From NCBI GenBank assembly GCA_027485915.1, contig JAIXQA010000001.1, positions 1-64,000 of the forward strand: DNA of 64,000 bases, given 5' to 3'. Shown here one piece after another: positions 8,251-16,611 of this stretch. The number at the start of each line of letters is the position of its first letter. Positions within the stretch are counted from its first letter, which is position 1. Both the position numbers and the translations under genes were made by a program. This DNA comes from Alphaproteobacteria bacterium. GTDB taxonomy: Bacteria; Pseudomonadota; Alphaproteobacteria; Caulobacterales; Aquidulcibacteraceae. A model generated the notes under the pieces. That model worked only from the letters and a program-made list of their open reading frames with translations, did no database searches and was not told the DNA's origin.

Positions 8251-9341
8251 ACGCGCCAAAGCCACCTACACGTGAGATCGTCATTCATGAGCGCATTGGC
8301 GAGCTGCGTGCGGCTTTGTTTGATCGCGACCGGATTGTGGAGTTGCGCTTAGAGCGTTGGTCCACCCATGACGGCCGCGTCCGCTGGGGCCAGATTTATG
8401 CGGGCCGTGTGACAGCTATTGATGGCCGCATTGGCGGCGCTTTTGTCGATCTGGGCGTGGGCGAGCCAGCTTTTGCCCCCTTTGGCCGTGAGCGTGAGGC
8501 TGATCTGCGCGTGGGGGCTGCGGTTGCCGTGCGGGTTGTGCGCGAAGCCGAAGGCGGCAAGGGCCCGGCGCTCGCCTATGAAGGCCTCGCCCCACAAGGG
8601 CCTTGCCCACGCCTCTTAGAAGATGCCACGCCGTGGCAAGGCTGGCCAGGGGAACCGCGTGAGGCCGATGAAGATGAGATTGACCGCATCGATGCTGCCT
8701 TCGAAGCGGCCCTGCACACCGAAGTGCCGATTGCGGGCGGTGGCCGTCTGACGATTGAGCGCACGCGCGCGTTAACCGCGGTCGATGTCGATAGCGCCAA
8801 TCGCGAGACAGGCGGCACAGATCCTGCCCGCTTTGCCCGTGGCCTCAATCTCGCCGCTGTGCCCGAAATCGTGCGGCAAATCCGTCTGCGCGGTCTTGGC
8901 GGCCTCATTTGCGTTGATTTTACCGGGCCCCGCCGCAAGGGCGATGCTGAGGCTTTGACCAAAGCGCTCATCAGCGCCTTTGATGCGGAAAAAAATGGTG
9001 GCGTTGCCGCCCCCAAAACCGAGGTCCTTCCCGTTTCGCGCTTTGGCATTGCCGAGATCGCGCGCCAAAAGCGTCGCCAAGCCTTGGCCGACATCTGTCT
9101 TGATGCGGCAGGCCAGCCCACGGCAGAGACGTTGGCGATTGAGGGCATCAATCGCTTGGCCGCTGCCCTGAAGGGGGCCAAAGGCCGCACCGTGACCCTC
9201 TACGCCCCAGCCGCACCCTTGGCCTTTTTGGAGGCTGATTCCATCGGCTGGCGGCAGGATATTGCCGAGACGATTGGCGGCCAATTCCACCTCCGCCTCG
9301 GCCGCCCCGGCCAGACCCAATGTGAAGTGGTGATCGCATGA
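8247..9341 (+). CDS. rng: Short ribonuclease E/G-family protein
   Basis: 364 aa, clearly shorter than E. coli RNase G (489 aa). The S1-like domain is at about 35-105 (WGQIYAGRVTAIDGRIGGAFVDLG). The catalytic core keeps both metal-binding acids: TAVDVDSAN and GLICVDFTGPRRKGD. The Zn-link CPxCxG motif that joins RNase E/G subunits is absent, and the DNase I-like region is trimmed. Similar short RNase E/G proteins sit next to maf in other Alphaproteobacteria, so this is probably a real lineage variant rather than a truncation. It overlaps maf and yacG by 4 bp each. Activity as an endoribonuclease is likely; the targets are unknown. Confidence 0.85.
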   Translation: MNAPKPPTREIVIHERIGELRAALFDRDRIVELRLERWSTHDGRVRWGQIYAGRVTAIDGRIGGAFVDLGVGEPAFAPFGREREADLRVGAAVAVRVVREAEGGKGPALAYEGLAPQGPCPRLLEDATPWQGWPGEPREADEDEIDRIDAAFEAALHTEVPIAGGGRLTIERTRALTAVDVDSANRETGGTDPARFARGLNLAAVPEIVRQIRLRGLGGLICVDFTGPRRKGDAEALTKALISAFDAEKNGGVAAPKTEVLPVSRFGIAEIARQKRRQALADICLDAAGQPTAETLAIEGINRLAAALKGAKGRTVTLYAPAAPLAFLEADSIGWRQDIAETIGGQFHLRLGRPGQTQCEVVIA

Positions 9342-9526
9342 GCCGCACCTGCCCTGAATGTGGCAAGCCCACAGACCACGCCTATCGCCCCTTTTGCTCC
9401 AAGCGCTGCGCCGACCTCGATCTGGGCCGCTGGCTCAATGGTTCTTATGCTATTCCTGTTCAAGAAGAGGATAATGGCATACCCGATGCAGAGGACCCCG
9501 TGGACAGAGACAATCTGATCCGCTAA
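9338..9526 (+). CDS. yacG: DNA gyrase inhibitor YacG
   Basis: 62 aa zinc protein. The four ligands are C5 and C8 (CPEC) and C20 and C24 (CSKRC), followed by the family motif ADLDLGRWLNGSYAIP. In E. coli, YacG binds GyrB and blocks DNA binding. It overlaps the end of the upstream RNase E/G gene by 4 bp and closes the infA-maf-rng-yacG run just before tRNA-Phe. The acidic tail (about 42-62) is normal for the family. Confidence 0.93.
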   Translation: MSRTCPECGKPTDHAYRPFCSKRCADLDLGRWLNGSYAIPVQEEDNGIPDAEDPVDRDNLIR

Positions 9527-9547
9527 ACGCCTGCCTCCCGACAGGTT

Positions 9548-9623
9548 GCCCGGATAGCTCAGTCGGTAGAGCAGCGGATTGAAAATCCGCGTGTCGCTGG
9601 TTCGATTCCGGCTCCGGGCACCA
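9548..9623 (+). tRNA. tRNA-Phe (GAA)
   Basis: 76 nt with an encoded CCA end. Acceptor arms GCCCGGA and TCCGGGC pair; the D arm is GCTC/GAGC; the anticodon arm GCGGA/TCCGC encloses loop TTGAAAA with anticodon GAA; the T arm GCTGG/CCGGC encloses TTCGATT. All arms are complete. It lies 21 bp after yacG. tRNA 3' ends are common integration sites, but no second copy of its 3' end was seen downstream in this window. Confidence 0.97.
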
Positions 9624-9658
9624 CTTTTCTTTCACTGTTAGTAGTTGAATTTATTGGG

Positions 9659-9923
9659 GCCGTAGGGTGCATGCCAGCCATGGAACGCACCATGGTCACC
9701 CAACGCCGAAAATCGTCTTTGATTGAGCTCAGCGAAATCACTCGGAACGGCTTCAGGCCGCGCTTCGCTTGCCTTGAAGCCGAGGAAAAATTGTTTCTGC
9801 GCAAGCTCGAACCTTGCCTTTACCTAGGCCTAGCCTGCGGCAAAGGCTGTCGAAGTCGGAAAAGCTATTTCCTAGACTATGGCGCGTGAGGCGGTGCAGT
9901 CCCTTGGGACTGCACCCTACGGC
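9659..9923. mobile_element. MITE-like element with 13-bp terminal inverted repeats
   Basis: GCCGTAGGGTGCA at 9659-9671 is repeated exactly in inverted orientation at 9911-9923 (TGCACCCTACGGC). The right end also contains a perfect 11-bp hairpin (GGTGCAGTCCC, TT, GGGACTGCACC, 9894-9917). The 265-bp interior has no convincing gene; a 72-codon frame inside has no recognisable features. No clear target-site duplication was seen. It lies 35 bp beyond the tRNA-Phe gene. It may be a non-autonomous element or a larger REP-like structure. Confidence 0.5.
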
Positions 9924-9990
9924 GCGGATGCCCTCCGCTCCGTGATTTTTCCACGGCTGCCTCGTCAAAGGAAAGAAGCCTGATCACCAA

Positions 9991-10006
9991 TTGACAGCGC
10001 TGACAA
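9991..10006. promoter_or_regulatory. Candidate LacI-type operator before GH16 gene
   Basis: TTGACAGCGCTGACAA is symmetric at 14 of 16 positions with a central CpG, the usual shape of LacI-family operators. It overlaps a good -35 hexamer (TTGACA) and lies about 96 bp before the GTG start of the GH16 gene. The half-site differs from the TGTGAACG motif found elsewhere in the locus, so it may bind another regulator. Confidence 0.4.
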
Positions 10007-10101
10007 TTTCGGTGACGATGGTCTCTGACGTCTAAGGACTGGCATTGTTGCTATGCAGGTGGGTGTGACCAAGGCAGACTGATGGAAAAGGGGGGAATTC
10101 T

Positions 10102-11103
10102 GTGGGTCTGTTCTTAGCCAAAAAACATGTGTGTTTGTGGGCGCTTGCTGTGGGCTGTGTCGCGGCTTCGATAGCCATTACCGTAGGGAATCAGGCCATG
10201 GCGCAAGGCGCGCCCGCCCAAGACGTCGCCCCCGCGAAATGGTCGCTTGTCTGGTCCGATGAGTTTGATGGTGCGGCGATTGATCCAACGAAATGGAGCC
10301 ATGTGGTCGATTGTTGGGGCGGCGGTAATAATGAAAAGCAATGCTATACCGAGCGGCCCGACAACAGCTTCATCAGGGATGGCAAGCTCGTCATTCAAGC
10401 CCGCAAGGAGCGCCGCCGTGGCTATGCTTTGCCGTTAGAACAGCGCACCAACAAAGCCGCCCGCGAGCAGCAAGTCACCTTGCCTTATAGCTCGGCAAAG
10501 TTGTCGACCAAGGGCAAAGCCGATTGGCGCTATGGAAGGATCTCCGTGCGCGCGCGCCTGCCACAGGGCCAAGGCACATGGCCCGCAATCTGGATGTTGC
10601 CTGCGGGCGAAGTCTATGGACCTTGGGCGGCCTCTGGCGAGATCGACATTATGGAGGCGGTCAATCTGGGCGAGCCCTGCGCCAATTGTCCGGGCGGGGT
10701 GGAAAACACCATTCTGGGCACTTTGCATTATGGTGGGGCTTGGCCCAAAAACACATTTCTCTCCAAGACAACCCCACTCGAAGGCAGTCTCGATGACTTT
10801 CACACCTTCACGCTGGACTGGGATGCCACCAAAATGGTCTGGTCGATTGACGGGGTGCCCTATGCCACCCAGACGCCAGCCACTTGGCATGCACTTCAAA
10901 GTCCAAGCCGACCTTCTGCGCCCTTTGATCAGCCTTTTTACCTGATTTTGAACGTCGCTATAGGTGGAAACTTACCCGAAGGCCGTAATCTGCGTGGTGT
11001 TTCCCCGAAGAATTTTCCCAAGACAATGGAAATTGATTGGGTTAGGGTCTATAAATGTGAACGCTCACATGATACCGCTTCGTGCGGGGAACGAGGGTTG
11101 TAG
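10102..11103 (+). CDS. Secreted GH16 endo-beta-1,3-glucanase (laminarinase-like)
   Basis: 333 aa from a GTG start preceded by AAAAGGGGGG. A signal peptide is visible (hydrophobic stretch about 10-30, likely cleavage after QAMAQ). The GH16 fold follows, beginning WSLVWSDEFDGAAIDPTKWS; the catalytic motif EIDIMEAVN places the nucleophile at E180, the assisting Asp at D182 and the acid/base at E185. The C-terminal strand MEIDWVRVYKCE is typical. GH16 enzymes of this form cut internal beta-1,3 or mixed beta-1,3/1,4 glucan bonds; laminarin is the likely substrate given the GH3 and transporter downstream. It opens the apparent glucan locus. Its last codons contain a LacI-type operator. Confidence 0.9.
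   Translation: MGLFLAKKHVCLWALAVGCVAASIAITVGNQAMAQGAPAQDVAPAKWSLVWSDEFDGAAIDPTKWSHVVDCWGGGNNEKQCYTERPDNSFIRDGKLVIQARKERRRGYALPLEQRTNKAAREQQVTLPYSSAKLSTKGKADWRYGRISVRARLPQGQGTWPAIWMLPAGEVYGPWAASGEIDIMEAVNLGEPCANCPGGVENTILGTLHYGGAWPKNTFLSKTTPLEGSLDDFHTFTLDWDATKMVWSIDGVPYATQTPATWHALQSPSRPSAPFDQPFYLILNVAIGGNLPEGRNLRGVSPKNFPKTMEIDWVRVYKCERSHDTASCGERGL
11055..11070. promoter_or_regulatory. LacI-type operator upstream of sugar transporter
   Basis: ATGTGAACGCTCACAT is symmetric except for one base pair next to the central CpG. It lies inside the 3' end of the GH16 gene, 98 bp before the transporter start, and directly follows a TATAAA hexamer (11050-11055). It suggests an internal, repressible promoter for the transporter and GH3 genes. 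Confidence 0.6.
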
Positions 11104-11167
11104 ACCTGAGTGAGAGACCAAATAAGAAGCGAAAAGCAACAAAAAACTGAGGATAGGAAACCTTAAA

Positions 11168-12460
11168 ATGGCCGGACCAAGCGCAGTGACGATTAAGCCA
11201 CAAGAAGGCAATGTGAACGACCGAACCTTGTTCTTCATGTCGCTTGCTCTGTTCTTCATTTGGGGTTTCGCGACCGTTCTCATCGATATTCTGATCCCTA
11301 AATTCCGCGGGCTGTATAATCTGAGCTATGCAGAAGCCATGCTGACGCAGTCGGCATTCTTTTTGGGTTATTTCGTTTTTTCCATCCCCGCTGGCAATTT
11401 GGTGTCGAAAGTCGGCTATATGCGCGGGATTATCGCAGGCCTCGCCGTCATGATCGGCGGCTGTATCTTGTTTGTGCTGGCCACCCATATCGGCATTTAT
11501 TCCGGCTTTTTGTTTGCCTTGTTCGTGTTGGCTGCAGGGATCACCATCCTGCAAGTTGCCGCTAACGCGGTGATCTCCATTGCCGGTGCCGCTGAAACCA
11601 GCTCTGCGCGCCTGACCCTCGCCCAAGCCTTTAACAGCTTTGGTACGTTTATCGGCCCATTTGTTGGGGCCAAGTTGATTTTGGAAGGCGGACCTGAGAT
11701 CCCGAAGGATATCTCCACCCTGACACCAGAAGCATTGGCAGCCCTGCGTGAAGCAGAAGCGGCCGCCCTGCAAACCCCTTATCTGGGCATTGCTACCGTG
11801 TTGGTGTTGATCTTGATCGTCTTTTATATGAAGCGCGATTTGTTGCCGCCGCTAGCAACAGCCGAAACGCCAACCGGCCTTGGCTTTCATTTGCTGGCCA
11901 ATCAGAAAATTTTGTTCGGTGTCATCGCCATCTTCACCTATGTCGGTGCCGAAGTCGCCATTGGTTCGGTTCTGGTCAATTATTTGAGCCAAGCGAGCAT
12001 CCTGGGCTCCACGGAAGCCCAAGCGGGTAAGCTGGTCGCGCTCTATTGGGGTGGGGCGATGGTGGGTCGCTTCGCGGGCTCATATATTTTGAGCCGCTTC
12101 CCAGCGGGCCAAGTGCTGGCCGTGTTCGCCGTGGCCGCAATCGTCCTCGCCGCCTTGGCCATGGTGCTGACTGGTCAGATTGCCGCCATCGCCATTTTGT
12201 CGATTGGCTTGTTCAATTCCATCATGTTCCCAACCATTTTCTCACAGACGGTGATTGGGCTGAATGATGAAGACACGCCAAAGGCGGCAGCCCTTTTGTG
12301 TATGGGCATTGTGGGCGGGGCTATTTTGCCGCTTGTCACGGGCTTTACCGCCGACCATGTCGGCCTATCCGTGGCCTTGATTGTGCCCATACTTGGCTAT
12401 GCTTGGCTCGTCTTCTTCGGGCTGTTTGTTCACCGTCAAAACTCTGCAGCAGCACACTAA
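11168..12460 (+). CDS. FucP-family sugar/proton symporter (MFS)
   Basis: 430 aa with about twelve hydrophobic segments. The N-terminal FFMSLALFFIWGFATVLIDILIP matches the fucose/glucose/galactose:H+ symporter family (FHS), as does QSAFFLGYFVFSIPAG. It would take up monosaccharides across the inner membrane; next to GH16 and GH3 genes, glucose or a short glucan product is the natural guess. A GAGGATAGGAAACC stretch precedes the ATG. The GH3 gene starts 15 bp after its stop, so they are probably co-transcribed. Sugar specificity cannot be read from the sequence. Confidence 0.88.
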   Translation: MAGPSAVTIKPQEGNVNDRTLFFMSLALFFIWGFATVLIDILIPKFRGLYNLSYAEAMLTQSAFFLGYFVFSIPAGNLVSKVGYMRGIIAGLAVMIGGCILFVLATHIGIYSGFLFALFVLAAGITILQVAANAVISIAGAAETSSARLTLAQAFNSFGTFIGPFVGAKLILEGGPEIPKDISTLTPEALAALREAEAAALQTPYLGIATVLVLILIVFYMKRDLLPPLATAETPTGLGFHLLANQKILFGVIAIFTYVGAEVAIGSVLVNYLSQASILGSTEAQAGKLVALYWGGAMVGRFAGSYILSRFPAGQVLAVFAVAAIVLAALAMVLTGQIAAIAILSIGLFNSIMFPTIFSQTVIGLNDEDTPKAAALLCMGIVGGAILPLVTGFTADHVGLSVALIVPILGYAWLVFFGLFVHRQNSAAAH

Positions 12461-12475
12461 GCGAAAGCGAAAACG

Positions 12476-14947
12476 ATGATGCGTGCCCTCATGAAGCCAT
12501 TTGTCCACAAGTCCCTCCGCGCCTGCATCGCCCCAATCCTTGCCCTATCGCTAGGGCTGGTTGGGTGTGCCTCAGGCCCCAAGAAAGATGACCAAGTCGA
12601 AGCGCGTATTACGGAGATTATGAGCAAGATGAGTGTGGAGCAAAAAGTCGCTCAACTCATCATGCCTGACATCTCGACGATCACGCCAGAAGATGTGGCT
12701 AAATATCGCTTTGGTTCCATTTTGAATGGCGGCAATTCGGGCCCTTATGGGAATGAACGCTCCAAGCCCGAAGATTGGTTAAAGCTGGCGGACGCATTTT
12801 GGGAAGCCTCGCGCACGCCCCATGCCGATGGCAGCCCGGTCATACCGGTCCTGTGGGCAACCGATGCCGTCCACGGGCACAGCAATGTGGTGGGGGCAAC
12901 TTTGTTTCCGCACAATATTGGTCTGGGCGCGACACGTGATCCAGCGCTGATCCGCGAGATTGGCCGCATTACGGCGGCTGAAATCAAAGTTACCGGGATC
13001 GACTGGACCTTTGCGCCAACTTTAGCCGTCGTGCGCGATGACCGGTGGGGCCGCACTTATGAAGGCTATGCGGAAGATAAGGGTCTTGTGTCCGAACTGG
13101 GCGCGGCCATGGTTGAGGGTCTGCAAGGCACAGGTCCAGATTTTTTGAGCCAAGAACGTGTGATTGCCACCGCCAAGCACTTTTTTGGTGATGGCGGCAC
13201 AGGTGGCATCGACACGGGCGACACCGTTGGCAATGAACCCGATCTGGTTGAACTCCATGCATTCCCTTACCGTGCCGCTTTGAAGTCGGGCGCACAAACG
13301 GTCATGGCCTCCTTCAGCAGCATCAATGGCCAGAAGATGCATGGCAGCAAATCCTATCTGACCGAATTGCTGAAAGTTGAAATGGGCTTTGATGGCTTGG
13401 TTGTTGGCGATTGGAACGGCCATGGACGCATCCCAGGCTGTACCAATCAGGACTGCCCAGACTCGATCAATGCAGGCCTCGACATCTTCATGGTGCCGGA
13501 AGATTGGAAAGCGCTTTTGACCAATACCAAGGCAGCTGTCGACAGTGGAAAAATCTCGCAAGCGCGTTTGGATGACGCTGTGCGCCGGATTTTGCGTGTC
13601 AAAATGCGTTATGGCCTGTTTGACCTGCCAGCCCCATCGGCCCGCAAATTGGGCGGGAAGTTTGAGTTGTTGGGCGCGCCAGAGCATCGGGCCGTAGCCC
13701 GCAAGGCTGTGCAAGAATCGCTCGTTTTGTTAAAGAATGACGGTGTTCTGCCAATCAATCCGAAGAAGACCATTTTGGTCGCAGGCGAGGGGGCAGACAA
13801 TATCGCCAAACAATCGGGCGGCTGGACGATTTCCTGGCAAGGCGGTGGTGACCTGACCAATGCCGACTTCCCGGGTGCTGAATCCATCTTTGCCGGCATC
13901 GCCAAACAGGCTGAAGCCGCCGGCGGCAAAGCGATCTTGTCGGTTGATGGCAGCTTTGTGGACAAGCCCGATGTGGCCATCGTGGTCTTTGGCGAAAAGC
14001 CCTATGCTGAGTTTATGGGCGATATCAAAAACCTGTCCTATGCCGATACCAAGCCTCTGGCCTTGATGAAGAAATTTCAAGCCCAGCAAATTCCTGTGGT
14101 GGCGGTGTTCCTAACAGGCCGCCCTTTGTGGGTGAATAAGGAACTCAATGCCTCCAACGCCTTTGTCGCTGCTTGGCTGCCCGGCAGTGAAGGCGGCGGC
14201 GTTGCCGATGTGTTGTTGCAGACCAAGGAAGGCCAAGTCCAAAAGGACTTTAAGGGCAAATTGTCCTTTTCTTGGCCACAGGCGTGCGACGCCTATTCGC
14301 TCAATCCTGGTGAAGCCAATTACAAGCCTCTGTTCGGCTATGGTTTCGGCCTAGCCAATGGTGAGAAGGCGGCTTGGACCAAGGTGGACGAGAAGTGCGC
14401 CCTCAGCCAGCCCAATGCTGAAAATGATGTGGCTGTCTTTGCCAAGGGCCAAGCAATTGCCCCCTTCACCATGACAGCCGCCGATGGCAAGGGCCAACGC
14501 GTGACTTTGGCAGGGGCTAAAGGCAAAAGCGCGGACGGCTCAGTCGAAGTGGTCGCGATGGACCGCAATGCGCAAGAAGATGCCCGCACCATTCGCTGGA
14601 AAGCGGGTGGCTCCTTCGGGTTTGAAGCCTCTGCTGCTCTTAACCCTGCGGCCTTGGCCGAAGGGCGCGCAATCCGGATCGACTATCAGATCGGCACACG
14701 CCCAACGGGCCCGGTGAAACTGTCCATGAATTGCGGAGCCAATTGCCGCGATGAAATCGACATTACCGCGTCCTTGGCTCTGGCCGAGCAAAAGGGCTGG
14801 ATGACCGCCATTCTGCCACTGTCCTGCTTCAAAAAGGGCACCCCAACCGGCATGCCTTTATCGATCCAATCGAGCGGCAGCTTTGAAATGTCTATCTCTG
14901 CCGTCACGCTGGTCGATGATGGCGGCGAGACGGCTTGCCGGTTCTGA
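12476..14947 (+). CDS. GH3 exo-beta-glucosidase lipoprotein
   Basis: 823 aa. The start region has two consecutive ATG codons. The N-terminus is a lipoprotein signal with lipobox LVGC (Cys about 31), so the enzyme is likely anchored in a membrane facing the periplasm or surface. The GH3 N-terminal barrel has AKHFFGDGGTGGIDTG, and the nucleophile motif LVVGDWNGHG puts the catalytic Asp at D312. The second GH3 domain follows at about 400-610, and a C-terminal beta-domain of the ExoP type extends to the end. Such enzymes release glucose from the ends of beta-1,3/1,4 glucans. Together with GH16 it makes a complete glucan-degrading pair. Confidence 0.92.
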   Translation: MMRALMKPFVHKSLRACIAPILALSLGLVGCASGPKKDDQVEARITEIMSKMSVEQKVAQLIMPDISTITPEDVAKYRFGSILNGGNSGPYGNERSKPEDWLKLADAFWEASRTPHADGSPVIPVLWATDAVHGHSNVVGATLFPHNIGLGATRDPALIREIGRITAAEIKVTGIDWTFAPTLAVVRDDRWGRTYEGYAEDKGLVSELGAAMVEGLQGTGPDFLSQERVIATAKHFFGDGGTGGIDTGDTVGNEPDLVELHAFPYRAALKSGAQTVMASFSSINGQKMHGSKSYLTELLKVEMGFDGLVVGDWNGHGRIPGCTNQDCPDSINAGLDIFMVPEDWKALLTNTKAAVDSGKISQARLDDAVRRILRVKMRYGLFDLPAPSARKLGGKFELLGAPEHRAVARKAVQESLVLLKNDGVLPINPKKTILVAGEGADNIAKQSGGWTISWQGGGDLTNADFPGAESIFAGIAKQAEAAGGKAILSVDGSFVDKPDVAIVVFGEKPYAEFMGDIKNLSYADTKPLALMKKFQAQQIPVVAVFLTGRPLWVNKELNASNAFVAAWLPGSEGGGVADVLLQTKEGQVQKDFKGKLSFSWPQACDAYSLNPGEANYKPLFGYGFGLANGEKAAWTKVDEKCALSQPNAENDVAVFAKGQAIAPFTMTAADGKGQRVTLAGAKGKSADGSVEVVAMDRNAQEDARTIRWKAGGSFGFEASAALNPAALAEGRAIRIDYQIGTRPTGPVKLSMNCGANCRDEIDITASLALAEQKGWMTAILPLSCFKKGTPTGMPLSIQSSGSFEMSISAVTLVDDGGETACRF

Positions 14948-14948
14948 T

Positions 14949-15024
14949 TGGGGGGGCTTTGGTGCGCCCTTCTCCCTCTGGGAGCGGGGGCGCACTTGTA
15001 CCATTTGTCCTAGACAGCCCCCCT
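14949..15024. terminator. Nested hairpins between convergent genes
   Basis: GTGCGCCC (14962-14969) pairs with GGGCGCAC (14988-14995), with an inner CTCCC/GGGAG stem; an outer GGGGGGGCT / AGCCCCCC pair brackets it. It separates the convergent GH3 and halogenase genes and could act as a bidirectional terminator, although there is no strong T-tract. Confidence 0.5.
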
Positions 15025-16528
15025 ACATCGGTGCCGGGCAATAGCGTTGCAAATAATCCTTGTGACTGGGCATGTGTTGTACGACGAATTGGATGGATTG
15101 TTCGATCCCGCGCAACTCATCGGTCGTCTTGGTGTTCATCAGCGCATCCGCCATCGCATTATGGCCTTGCATTGCGATACCTTGACCCATCATGACGGCT
15201 GCCCAGCTGGTTTCGGTAAAGAGCTCATCATCCTCACGGAAGATCTGGCCATTGAGACGGAAGAGGTCGGTCTTCTCCGTTAGGCTTTCTGGCACCGCCA
15301 TATTGCGACAATAATTCCAGAACGGGCTGTCGTCGCGCGTGGTGGCATTATAATGCAGGATCAAGAAGTCGCGGATGCGGGCATATTCTTTGCCGGTCAG
15401 GCGGTTAAATGCATCCTCTTGCGCTTGGGTGATGCCATCAAGAGACAGCAGTGCGATCAGCTTATTGATGCCGGTATTAATCAGATGGATGGAGGTTGAT
15501 TCCAGCGGCTCCATAAAGCCTGCGGCAAGACCCAAGGCTACCACATTCTTGTTCCAGAACTTCTTTCGCCGTCCGGTGACAAAGCGCAGGAAGTTTGGCT
15601 CTGCCTGGGGTTTGCCAGCGATATTATTGACCAGAATGTCGAGGGCTTCCTCATCGCCCATGAATTCGCTGCAATAGACGTGGCCATTGCCATTTCGGTG
15701 CTGCAACGGCACTTGCCACTGCCAGCCAGCGCGGTGAGCGGTAGCGCGGGTATAAGGCGGCGGTGGGCTGCCATCGTCGCGCTTGCAGGGCAGGGCCACA
15801 GCGCGATTGCAAGGCAAGAAGTTTGACCAATCCTCATAGCCCGTTTTTAGCGCCTGCTCGATGAGAAGACCCCGGAAGCCCGAGCAATCGACAAAGAGGT
15901 CGCCTTCGATGACCACCCCATTATCCATGGTGACAGAGGTGACAAAACCCGTTTCACCATCCAAGGCGACATCATTGACTCTGCCTTCGATGCGGATCGC
16001 GCCGCGCGTCTCGGCATAGGTCCGCAAATATTTGGCATAACGGCCTGCGTCGAGATGATAGGCGTAATTGATCGGGGGCAGATCGTCACGCTGGTAATCT
16101 TCGGTTCGTGCGAAACGGCCGTGATGGGCGGCCATGGTTTCAATGTTGAAGATTTGGATCGGCCTTTTGTCGCCCGCCTCTTTAAACTTGTGCCAGATAT
16201 GATGGAAGGAGACGCCATCAACTTGATAGCCATAATTGCCAAAGGGGTGGATATAGCTATCGCCAATCTTGCCCCAATTGACGAATTGGATGCCCAGCTT
16301 GAAGCTGCCTTGGACGGCGGACAACATTTCGCGCTCGTCAATTTCCAGCAAGCGGTTGAAGTCTAGGAAGGGCGGGATTGTAGCCTCGCCCACGCCGACC
16401 GTGCCGATTTGTTCCGATTCGATGACGATGACACTGACAGGCCTACCCGCACGCAGGCGCGACAAAGCGGCCGCTGCCATCCAGCCCGCCGTGCCACCAC
16501 CTACAATCACGATTGTTTCAATTGCCAT
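15023..16528 (-). CDS. Tryptophan-halogenase-family flavoprotein
   Basis: 501 aa. The FAD motif is GGGTAGWMAA (10-19). The family motif GWxWxIP appears as GWQWQVP. The residues that PrnA needs for catalysis appear kept: the Lys in GSFKLGIQFVNW (K77, aligned by eye with PrnA K79) and the Glu in FMEPLEST. This points to a functional flavin-dependent halogenase rather than a decayed relative. Family members use FADH2, O2 and halide to make hypohalous acid at a lysine; the organic substrate is unknown here. It is transcribed divergently from the TonB-dependent receptor, a pairing seen in carbohydrate loci of Caulobacterales and sphingomonads. AGGGGG precedes the ATG. Confidence 0.88.
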   Translation of the reverse strand: MAIETIVIVGGGTAGWMAAAALSRLRAGRPVSVIVIESEQIGTVGVGEATIPPFLDFNRLLEIDEREMLSAVQGSFKLGIQFVNWGKIGDSYIHPFGNYGYQVDGVSFHHIWHKFKEAGDKRPIQIFNIETMAAHHGRFARTEDYQRDDLPPINYAYHLDAGRYAKYLRTYAETRGAIRIEGRVNDVALDGETGFVTSVTMDNGVVIEGDLFVDCSGFRGLLIEQALKTGYEDWSNFLPCNRAVALPCKRDDGSPPPPYTRATAHRAGWQWQVPLQHRNGNGHVYCSEFMGDEEALDILVNNIAGKPQAEPNFLRFVTGRRKKFWNKNVVALGLAAGFMEPLESTSIHLINTGINKLIALLSLDGITQAQEDAFNRLTGKEYARIRDFLILHYNATTRDDSPFWNYCRNMAVPESLTEKTDLFRLNGQIFREDDELFTETSWAAVMMGQGIAMQGHNAMADALMNTKTTDELRGIEQSIQFVVQHMPSHKDYLQRYCPAPM

Positions 16529-16591
16529 GTCTCGTTGCCCCCTAGTTCATTTTAACTGTATTTTCTTGCCATCTAGCACGGATGACGCAAA

Positions 16592-16605
16592 TGTGAACGT
16601 TCATT
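16592..16605. promoter_or_regulatory. LacI-type operator 1, halogenase/receptor intergenic region
   Basis: TGTGAACGTTCATT contains the perfect 10-bp palindrome TGAACGTTCA (16594-16603) with a central CpG. It lies between the divergent halogenase and receptor genes. Its centre is exactly 20 bp from the next site, about two helical turns. Confidence 0.6.
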
Positions 16606-16611
16606 TTTTCT

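Noticed and set aside
9671-9889. 72-codon frame inside the MITE-like element
   Set aside because: No ribosome-binding site, no domain; the inverted-repeat structure explains the segment better.
11042-11773. 243-codon minus-strand frame over the transporter gene
   Set aside because: Shadow with Gln/Asp/Gly-rich translation of no gene-like character.
13022-13714. 230-codon minus-strand frame within the GH3 gene
   Set aside because: Shadow; the GH3 frame carries the nucleophile and barrel motifs.
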